From contig NZ_JAESWC010000002.1 in assembly GCF_016765585.1 (NCBI RefSeq), positions 682,001 to 746,000 of the forward strand: a DNA stretch of 64,000 bases, read 5' to 3'. This DNA comes from Clostridium rhizosphaerae. GTDB lineage: Bacteria > Bacillota > Clostridia > Clostridiales > Clostridiaceae. Below, piece by piece: positions 8,777-15,283 of the stretch. Within the stretch, counting starts at the first letter, position 1. Every line of letters starts with the position of its first letter. The notes under the pieces are model-generated. The model worked only from the letters and a program-made list of their open reading frames with translations. It was not told the origin of the DNA and made no database searches. The translations under genes were made by a program, and so were the position numbers.

Positions 8777-10045
8777 TTATTTTCTTTTGGCATCACTGTC
8801 ATAAAGCACTATATCGGCACCTAGAGCAGCGAAATCACGTACAATATTTTCATAACCTCTTTCTATATGCTCAATACCTGTTATATATGTTGTTCCAGCA
8901 GCAGTAAGTCCAGCAAGCATAAGACATATTCCTGCTCTTACATCTGTGGCTTTAACCCAGTCTCCTACTAAAAATTTCTTGCCTGGAATTATTGCCTTAT
9001 TATCTTCTATAGTTATTTTTGCTCCTAATTTATTTAATTCTCTGCAATGATTAAATCTTCCTGGATATACCTTATCAATTATAGTACTTACTCCGTTTGC
9101 CTGTATAAGCATTGCAGTTAATGGCTGCTGAAAGTCAGTAGCAAACTCTGGATACATTCCTGCCTCTACATTAATTCCTAATAATCTGTCATTTACATAT
9201 CCACATATGCTGTCAGATCTTATATCAATTTTTAAATTAGTTTGTCGAAGTTTATTAATACAAGACTCAAGATGCTCTGGAATCACATTTTTTATAGTTA
9301 TGTTTCCTCCCGTTGCTCCGGCTGCCATTAAAAAAGCTCCTGCAATAAGTCTGTCCGGAATCACACTATGAATACAACTTTTAAGACTGTTAACACCTTC
9401 TATATGAATAGTATCTGTTCCAGCACCTTTAATATTTGCCCCCATGCTGTTTAACAAATTAGCAAGATCAGCAATTTCAGGATCTTTAGCCGCATTATAT
9501 AAAACAGTAGTTCCTTTAGCTCTTACTGCCGCCAGCATAACATTTACCGTTCCTCCAAAGGTCAGCTTATCAAATCTTATTTCTGCTCCCCTAAGTTCGT
9601 CTGCTTCAACCACATAGTGATTAGTATAAAAATTGAATTTTGCACCCAGAGCTTTTAGCCCGCTAATATGCTGGTCTATTGGCCTATATCCAAAATTATC
9701 TCCTCCTGGATAACCTATAGAAACCCTTTTGAATTTATAAAGTAAAGCTCCCACAAAATAATAAGATGCCCTAAAGGAAGAAGCCTTCTGCGGATCTATA
9801 TTTGAATTTTTTAATCTTGTTGGATCAAGTATAACATTATCGTCTTTTATTGCTATACCAAGACCAATATCTTTGCTAATTTCAAATACTCTCTTAATAT
9901 CAAGAATGTGCGGTATGTTTTTAAGTATGATAGGTTCATCTGCTAAACAACAGGCAGGCAAAAGTGCTAAAGAACTATTTTTTGAACCTGGAATTTTAAC
10001 TTCACCTTTAAGCGGCTGTGAATATTTCACCTCTAAATATCTCAT
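8777..10045 (-). CDS. murA: UDP-N-acetylglucosamine 1-carboxyvinyltransferase (MurA family), Cys-to-Asp active-site variant
   Basis: 422 residues, full family length, an inside-out alpha/beta barrel of EPSP-synthase type. MurA transfers enolpyruvate from PEP to UDP-GlcNAc, the first committed step of peptidoglycan synthesis. The conserved GSKN (residues 20-23), the Arg of the active-site loop (121), the Asp of TDFQQP and the Arg of DVRAG are all present. The loop reads YPGGDNFGYRPID at residues 112-124, where usual MurA has PGGCAIGxRP: the PEP-reacting Cys is Asp at residue 116 (bases 9698-9700). Asp here occurs in Mycobacterium and Chlamydia MurA and makes them insensitive to fosfomycin. It may be a second MurA copy. 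CAGGAGA lies before the ATG. Confidence 0.93.
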   Translation of the reverse strand: MRYLEVKYSQPLKGEVKIPGSKNSSLALLPACCLADEPIILKNIPHILDIKRVFEISKDIGLGIAIKDDNVILDPTRLKNSNIDPQKASSFRASYYFVGALLYKFKRVSIGYPGGDNFGYRPIDQHISGLKALGAKFNFYTNHYVVEADELRGAEIRFDKLTFGGTVNVMLAAVRAKGTTVLYNAAKDPEIADLANLLNSMGANIKGAGTDTIHIEGVNSLKSCIHSVIPDRLIAGAFLMAAGATGGNITIKNVIPEHLESCINKLRQTNLKIDIRSDSICGYVNDRLLGINVEAGMYPEFATDFQQPLTAMLIQANGVSTIIDKVYPGRFNHCRELNKLGAKITIEDNKAIIPGKKFLVGDWVKATDVRAGICLMLAGLTAAGTTYITGIEHIERGYENIVRDFAALGADIVLYDSDAKRK

Positions 10046-10134
10046 CGTTTTCTCCTGTTTCGTAGTGTTTATTACTATAATATGATAGAACTTAATAATG
10101 CGTCACAGTATGTACTCAAATCAAAAAACGACAC

Positions 10135-10170
10135 AAAAAAGGCTGTGGTAACTAATTATTGCCACAGTCC
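10135..10170 (-). terminator. Rho-independent terminator of the ATPase-LexA fusion gene
   Basis: Arms 10141-10148 and 10162-10170 pair with one bulged base, followed on the minus strand by six T (10135-10140); seven bases beyond the stop codon. Confidence 0.8.
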
Positions 10171-10176
10171 TTTCCG

Positions 10177-11667
10177 CTATTGAATACTTTTTATTATCCC
10201 TACAGCAACTCCCAAAACAGAGGCTTCTCTGTCATGAATAAAAATAGGACTATAATTATCATTTTCCGGCATAAGCACAGGTATATTTTTATTATATGCA
10301 AGCCTTTTTAATGTAGCATTTCCTTCTAAATCTACAGCTACTATATCTCCCTTTTGTGCAATATGTTGCCTCCTGATAACAACATGATCACCGTCAAATA
10401 TATTTGCTCCTATCATGCTGTCTCCTTTTACCCTGAGTATGAAGCAATCTTTTGCTCCTCGTATAAAATACTCTGGAAGATAAAATTCAGCCTCAAGTTC
10501 ATTATTCATCATAATAGGCTCCCCTGCAGCTATATCACTGTAAACTGGAAAAGCTTTCAAGCTCTCTGCTTTAATGCTCTCTTCATTATTGCCTTCCTCT
10601 AAAATTATTTCATCTATAATACTTGAGTCTCTCTTAAAATCATAACTTCTATGATTTTTTATATCAATAAACTTAAAGCTTTCCATGGAATTAAATGAAC
10701 TTTGAGCATTATTCATTTGCTTCTCTCCTTCACCCTCGGTGATATAAACTTTTGATAATAAATGGCTCTTAACAGTTCCTAAGCCTAAATTATTAAGCCT
10801 TCTTCCTTTTATAAACCATGATGAATAAATAGGTTCTATTGATTTATTAATTATAAAGGTAATACTTCCATAGGATCTCTCTAAGCGAAGGCTGCTTATA
10901 AAATCTATTTCCGTCTTTGTAAGTTCTTGAGCTTCATCCACAATTATATGCGTATATTTACTATTTTTACTCTTTCCTGTTTGATAAAGTGCAATACTGT
11001 TTATATCTTGATAATCAAGCAAACTGTTTTTTTGAAGCTTTTTATTATAACTTTCAAAAAGCTCAAATATAAACTGTCGTTCTTTTGAATTTTTTAAGAG
11101 CCTTGAAGGCCCCTTTCCCTTTTTATATCTTCTTCCTATCCTATCAGCTTGTTGATAAGACTCTAAGTCTCTGTATCCACAGGCTTTAATCCAAAGCACT
11201 TCATCCTTAAAAAATTCCAAGTAATCATTCCTTAATATTTTAGTGCCCTTATATTTATCTCTTAACTTCTGAGAACATTCTTGTAATAGAGTCAGTATTT
11301 CCTTTTCTTCTTGTATAATTTTAAAGCATTTCTTAGAGGAATTTGTGTACTCAAAATAATATCTATTAATAATATCTCCCAATGTATAAATATCTACCTT
11401 GTCCATATTATTAGTAAAAAGTGTTCTATATTCAATCTTGGTCTCATCTTCTATTTTGTTATACATTTGCCTTATGCTATCTCTATTAATACTGTCCTTT
11501 GCTAATATTAGTATTCTATCTTCATCATAAATGCAAAAATTATTCTTAAGGTAAAATGTTCTATGTACCGCCGTTATTGTTTTACCAGTTCCATTTACAC
11601 CTTTAAGCAAACTAAAACTTGAAGGCTTGCTTCTAATTATTCTGCTTTGTACTGCATCAAGTTTCAT
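10177..11667 (-). CDS. SF1 (UvrD/Rep-like) helicase ATPase domain fused to LexA-type S24 self-cleaving domain
   Basis: 496 residues in two parts. Residues 1-300 resemble the first ATPase domain of UvrD/Rep helicases: Walker A GVNGTGKT at 23-30, LLDYQDI at 216-222 and Walker B HIIVDEAQ ending at 247. The GDxxQSIY motif is degenerate and no second RecA domain follows, so helicase activity is doubtful. Residues 370-496 are a LexA/UmuD-like S24 peptidase: cleavage-type bond Ala381-Gly382 in DIAAGEP, nucleophile Ser417 in KGDSM and general base Lys454, with 37 residues between Ser and Lys as in E. coli LexA. The LexA DNA-binding helix-turn-helix is absent. It follows the exonuclease gene by 37 bases. 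A DNA-damage role is inferred. Confidence 0.88.
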   Translation of the reverse strand: MKLDAVQSRIIRSKPSSFSLLKGVNGTGKTITAVHRTFYLKNNFCIYDEDRILILAKDSINRDSIRQMYNKIEDETKIEYRTLFTNNMDKVDIYTLGDIINRYYFEYTNSSKKCFKIIQEEKEILTLLQECSQKLRDKYKGTKILRNDYLEFFKDEVLWIKACGYRDLESYQQADRIGRRYKKGKGPSRLLKNSKERQFIFELFESYNKKLQKNSLLDYQDINSIALYQTGKSKNSKYTHIIVDEAQELTKTEIDFISSLRLERSYGSITFIINKSIEPIYSSWFIKGRRLNNLGLGTVKSHLLSKVYITEGEGEKQMNNAQSSFNSMESFKFIDIKNHRSYDFKRDSSIIDEIILEEGNNEESIKAESLKAFPVYSDIAAGEPIMMNNELEAEFYLPEYFIRGAKDCFILRVKGDSMIGANIFDGDHVVIRRQHIAQKGDIVAVDLEGNATLKRLAYNKNIPVLMPENDNYSPIFIHDREASVLGVAVGIIKSIQ

Positions 11668-11704
11668 AGTATCCTCCTGTATTTTTTATTTTTAAAAGCT
11701 ACAT

Positions 11705-12613
11705 TTAATCTATTAATTTGTTATGATTAAATCTATCTATAAGTTCCAAGTATTCTCTATCATTTAAAACTCTATTTGTATTGATGTATACTTCATCTCC
11801 AGCTAATGTCTGCTTAATTACAACCTTCTGCAATATTTTATTATTACATTCCTCACAGCTTCCAAGTCCTATAAATCTCCATTTAAAAAGTTTAAGAGGA
11901 TACTCAAGTTCTATAGGATTTCCGCATTTAGGGCAGCTGAGTTTAGTTTTTTCTTCCTCAAGTCTTATATTTTCATAATCTCTTATCATTATCGAAGGCA
12001 TATTTATTATATCTTTTACAATAAAACCTTTTACTGCTCTATCATTATAAATTCTTTTAAATACTTCTGCAGTATATGAAGCATCATTTAGTGCATCATG
12101 CAAATCCTGCTCAAACACCTTTATTCTAAGCTTATTAAGAGCATTTTTAAGCCCTAAAGATTTCTTTTCTGCAAGAACCTTTGTACAGTATTCCTGAAGA
12201 TCTATATACCCCTTAAGCCACCATATGGAGCTGCAGTTATAATAATCAGCATTCCTTATAAGTTCTGCAATATCATCCTTAGCCCAGGAGCATACAATTG
12301 AGTCTTCTCCAACAAAACTTCCCAGCATTTGCAAAGCCTCTTCAAAAGCTATTCCATTATTTAAATCTTCATCTTTAATCCCTGTCATTTTAGAAACCTT
12401 TGGATTTAAAAACTTATAAATTGATGGCTTTACGTAAGTTTTAAACCTATAAACTTCCTGCATGTTTCTATTTAGCTTAACTGCACCAATCTCAATAATT
12501 TCGTTAGGACATTTATATTCTAATGCCTCTGTATTTTCATCGTAAAATGTTGGGCAGAATTCTGTTATATCTCTCAAGTTATTAAATTCCAAATCTATTA
12601 TTACATAGTTCAA
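11705..12613 (-). CDS. DEDDh 3'-5' exonuclease with C-terminal zinc ribbon
   Basis: About 302 residues from the TTG at 12613, which has GGGTGG seven bases upstream; the GTG at 12628 would lie inside that site. The N-terminal 190 residues are a DEDDh RNase T/DnaQ-type exonuclease: IIDLEF (Asp7, Glu9), WAKDD, and the final LHDALNDA carrying His172 and Asp177. A zinc ribbon CPKCG...CEEC (Cys227, 230, 253, 256) follows. It would trim single-stranded DNA or RNA ends in the cytoplasm. It lies directly upstream of the ATPase-LexA fusion and is likely cotranscribed. I searched the upstream region for a GAACnnnnGTTC SOS box by eye and found none. Confidence 0.88.
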   Translation of the reverse strand: MNYVIIDLEFNNLRDITEFCPTFYDENTEALEYKCPNEIIEIGAVKLNRNMQEVYRFKTYVKPSIYKFLNPKVSKMTGIKDEDLNNGIAFEEALQMLGSFVGEDSIVCSWAKDDIAELIRNADYYNCSSIWWLKGYIDLQEYCTKVLAEKKSLGLKNALNKLRIKVFEQDLHDALNDASYTAEVFKRIYNDRAVKGFIVKDIINMPSIMIRDYENIRLEEEKTKLSCPKCGNPIELEYPLKLFKWRFIGLGSCEECNNKILQKVVIKQTLAGDEVYINTNRVLNDREYLELIDRFNHNKLID

Positions 12614-12658
12614 TTTCTGACCACCCACCCTGTAACATTTAATCTATATATAATTCAA

Positions 12659-12680
12659 TAAAGTTCTTACATTATATATA
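12659..12680. repeat. 22-bp direct repeat, copy 1
   Basis: Identical over 22 bases to 18069-18090 and in the same orientation; core AAGTTCTTACATTATATA. This copy lies upstream of the exonuclease gene. Confidence 0.7.
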
Positions 12681-12726
12681 ATTAATAAACTCTAAATTAT
12701 TTCATTACAATCTTTATTATACCAAA

Positions 12727-12764
12727 AAAATAAAAGCTAGAGAATGAACTCCAGCTTTTATTTT
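12727..12764 (-). terminator. Rho-independent terminator of the 12763 gene
   Basis: Perfect 12-bp arms at 12727-12738 and 12753-12764 with the T run on the minus strand; overlaps the stop codon of the 70-residue ORF. Confidence 0.85.
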
Positions 12765-12975
12765 ATATTTTTCTATATAATACATGACTTCCTGTATCTT
12801 TTTCGATTTTTATATTATCATATATTCCATGTTCTACCTCTGATTTAAAAACTTTACCATCCTCAGTATGATTTTCAAGCTCAAAATCATCTTTAACTAT
12901 ATCTTTATATTCAAAAGGTTTTCCTGCTGGTACTTTATCTAATTTGTTTAGACATATATGACTTTTATCGCTCAT
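12763..12975 (-). CDS. Small protein, DUF1413-like
   Basis: 70 residues, acidic, cytoplasmic. The pattern of an N-terminal LDKVPAGKPFEYKDIV and a C-terminal GKVFKSEVEHGIYDNIKI ending in YRK resembles DUF1413-type small winged-helix-like proteins, which are of unknown function. The resemblance is by eye only. AAAGGAAG lies nine bases before the ATG and a terminator overlaps the stop, so this is a real single-gene unit. Confidence 0.65.
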   Translation of the reverse strand: MSDKSHICLNKLDKVPAGKPFEYKDIVKDDFELENHTEDGKVFKSEVEHGIYDNIKIEKDTGSHVLYRKI

Positions 12976-13189
12976 AGCTGTATACTTCCTTTCTTTTTTT
13001 ATTCCTTATTATTATTTGCAGCTTTATAAAGTATTATTTAATTTTAAATGATACTTTAAATGTTATTAAGTATTTGACTAACTAAATAATTGTTATCAAA
13101 TATAATTTTATTGGTAACCGAAAGCTTTCAGCTCCCATAATATAGTATTACATCGAATTGATTTTTTGGCAAAACCCAAAAATGAGCTT

Positions 13190-13320
13190 TAACGGACAGG
13201 CTTCATACTTGAGACGAGAAGATTAGACTGTCCAGTACTCTGACATAGAGGGTTGAAGTCCTAAATAGTATTCAGCGGATAATTTGTGAGTGAAGCAAAC
13301 ACTCTAGATTACCCAGTGTT
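13190..13320 (+). ncRNA. Possible structured leader RNA upstream of FAD oxidoreductase
   Basis: The 366 bases between 12976 and 13341 hold no ORF with a ribosome binding site, and the part after 13190 is less AT-rich than usual for an intergenic region. Helices visible by eye are GGACAG (13194-13199) with CTGTCC (13228-13233), CTTCA (13201-13205) with TGAAG (13254-13258), CTCT/AGAG around 13238-13250, and a long hairpin from GGATAAT (13278-13284) through GAGTG/CACTC to ATTACCC (13307-13313). The last hairpin ends 18 bases before the ribosome binding site. It does not match the riboswitch classes I could recall. It may be a regulatory leader or a stand-alone RNA. Confidence 0.4.
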
Positions 13321-13341
13321 TTGAGTGAAAGGAGAAAAGAT

Positions 13342-14625
13342 ATGAAAGTTGTTATTATAGGTGGAGGCTGGGCTGGCTGCGCTGCTGCTATTACAGCAAA
13401 AAAAGCTGGTGCTGAGGTTTCAATATATGAAAAATCTGATTTGCTCTTAGGTGTTGGAAATGTTGGCGGAATTATGAGAAACAATGGAAGATATACTGCA
13501 GCTGAAGAGCTTATTAACTTAGGTGCGGGAGATTTGATACACATAACTGATAAAAATGCGCGTCATAAAAATGTTGATTTTCCTGAACATAAGCATGCTA
13601 CTTTATGCGATGTAAACAAACTTGAACCAGAAGTTAGAAGATATATTTTAAGTCTTGGAATAGAAGTCAACCTTGTAGCTAGGGTATCCAATGTAGATAT
13701 GGAAGGCAATAAAATTAAAGCAATTAGACTTTCTAACAATACTCTTGTTTCAGGAGATGTGTTTATAGATACAACAGGTTCAACTGGCGCAATGGACAAT
13801 TGTGCTAAATACGGCAATGGATGCGTTATGTGCGTATTAAGATGTCCTACCTTTGGCGCGAGAATAAGCATAAGCTCTAAGGCTGGAGTACAGGATATAG
13901 TTGGTGAAAGAGCTGATGGTTCTCCCGGTGCTTTCAGCGGCTCCTGCGAGGTGTCTAGAGACAGCCTTTCTGAAGAGCTTTTAAAGGAATTGGATGAGAA
14001 AGGCGTTGCAGTACTAAAGATACCGCCCGAAGACATAAATACAGAGAAATTAAAACTTAAAGTTTGCCAGCAATATGCTTTGGAGGAATTTGCTGAAAAC
14101 CTTGTACTTTTAGATACAGGACATATTAAGTTAATGACTCCTTTTTATCCTTTAGAAAAACTAAGAAAACTTAAAGGGCTTGAAAATGTAAGATTTATGG
14201 ATCCTTATTCAGGTGGAAGAGGAAACTCAATAAGATATCTGGCAGCAGCCCCTAGAACAGATGATATGAAGGTTATTGGTGTTGATAATCTCTTCTGTGC
14301 AGGTGAAAAAGCCGGCTTTTTCATAGGTCATACAGAAGCTATTAGTACCGGTTCTTTAGCAGGCCACAATGCAGTAAGATTCTCTTTAAATTTACCTTTA
14401 TTAATTCTTCCAAAAGAGACTACATCAATTGGTGATATTATATACTATTCTAATTACAGACTTTCAACAAAAGAAGGAAGAAAAGTAAGACATACTTTTT
14501 CAGGTGCTGAATACTTTGAGAGAATGAAGTCTCTTAATCTTTACACTTTAGATAACGAAGAAATACGGCAAAGAATTGAAGACCTAGAGTTAAAAGATAT
14601 TTTTTCTAAAAAGCTTATAAATTAA
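13342..14625 (+). CDS. FAD-dependent oxidoreductase (GidA/TrmFO-related)
   Basis: 427 residues from the ATG at 13342 (AAAGGAG eight bases upstream; the in-frame TTG at 13321 lies before it). The N-terminus is a Rossmann dinucleotide-binding motif VVIIGGGWAGCAAA, and the C-terminal third has a second flavin-contacting segment, NLFCAGEKAGFFIGHTEAISTG, resembling GidA/TrmFO proteins. Between them is an unusual Cys cluster CVMCVLRC (Cys161, 164, 168), which could bind a metal or Fe-S cluster or form redox disulfides. It is too short to be MnmG and lacks its tRNA-binding C-terminus. Substrate unknown. It is monocistronic with a hairpin terminator and a possible RNA leader. Confidence 0.82.
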   Translation: MKVVIIGGGWAGCAAAITAKKAGAEVSIYEKSDLLLGVGNVGGIMRNNGRYTAAEELINLGAGDLIHITDKNARHKNVDFPEHKHATLCDVNKLEPEVRRYILSLGIEVNLVARVSNVDMEGNKIKAIRLSNNTLVSGDVFIDTTGSTGAMDNCAKYGNGCVMCVLRCPTFGARISISSKAGVQDIVGERADGSPGAFSGSCEVSRDSLSEELLKELDEKGVAVLKIPPEDINTEKLKLKVCQQYALEEFAENLVLLDTGHIKLMTPFYPLEKLRKLKGLENVRFMDPYSGGRGNSIRYLAAAPRTDDMKVIGVDNLFCAGEKAGFFIGHTEAISTGSLAGHNAVRFSLNLPLLILPKETTSIGDIIYYSNYRLSTKEGRKVRHTFSGAEYFERMKSLNLYTLDNEEIRQRIEDLELKDIFSKKLIN

Positions 14626-14628
14626 AAT

Positions 14629-14656
14629 AAAGTGGAGAATTTAATTTCTCCACTTT
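14629..14656. terminator. Bidirectional hairpin terminator
   Basis: Perfect 11-bp arms (14629-14639 and 14646-14656) between convergent genes ending at 14625 and 14672. Confidence 0.85.
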
Positions 14657-14671
14657 TAAATATTCTAATCC

Positions 14672-15124
14672 TTATTTGCTGTAGGTAGCCGCATAGCTAT
14701 TACTTAACATACTCTCCTCAGAATTTGCCACATAGCTATAGAAGTAATTAATAATATCACTTCTTTTTATTATGCCAATGAAAATCCCATTATCATCCGT
14801 AACAGGGACAAAATTTTGATTAACTGCAAGGCTTATAAGGCTCTCCATATCGGCATTTATCGATACTGGCTTATTAATTGTTCTTCTCTCAATATCTGTA
14901 ACCTTAACATTGCTAGTTTCCTTGATGTTCATGTCCGGGGTATTTTTAAGCTTCCAGAGCAAATCACCTTCAGTTATAGTTCCTACATATCTACCCTTAT
15001 CATCAATAATAGGAACTGCTGTATATCTATGATACTCCATTCTTTCGAGAACTTGTCTCATTGTAGATTTGGTATCCTCATAGACTACTTCACTTTTAGG
15101 CGTAAGAAAAAATGCTATATTCAT
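14672..15124 (-). CDS. CBS-domain pair protein
   Basis: 150 residues forming two CBS motifs: residues about 8-65 (TAVPIIDDKGRYVGTITEGDL) and 75-130 (FVPVTDDNGIFIGIIKRSDII). Stand-alone CBS pairs of this length bind adenosine nucleotides, including AMP, ATP or c-di-AMP as in DarB/CbpB, and act as cytoplasmic energy or second-messenger sensors. Which ligand applies here cannot be told. No other domain or membrane segment is present. TAGGAGAAAGG precedes the ATG. It stands alone between the FAD oxidoreductase and adhE. Confidence 0.9.
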   Translation of the reverse strand: MNIAFFLTPKSEVVYEDTKSTMRQVLERMEYHRYTAVPIIDDKGRYVGTITEGDLLWKLKNTPDMNIKETSNVKVTDIERRTINKPVSINADMESLISLAVNQNFVPVTDDNGIFIGIIKRSDIINYFYSYVANSEESMLSNSYAATYSK

Positions 15125-15245
15125 ACTGTATCCTTTCTCCTATACCTTTTTATTAATAAATCCCTTCCTTATTTATTTTATCACAACTAAGCTAGCTTTG
15201 CCCCTATAAATTTTAAAGTTTACAAATACTTTATATAAATTTTAA

Positions 15246-15273
15246 GGACAGTTCATTACACCCTGAACTGTCC
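15246..15273 (-). terminator. Terminator of first adhE
   Basis: Perfect 10-bp arms (15246-15255 and 15264-15273) 11 bases past the adhE stop; the T run after it is weak. Confidence 0.7.
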
Positions 15274-15283
15274 ATTAAAAATT

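Noticed and set aside
12614-12762. SOS (LexA) box upstream of the exonuclease/ATPase-LexA operon
   Set aside because: No GAACnnnnGTTC or near match is visible; GTTCTTAC at 12663 is part of the dispersed 22-bp repeat.
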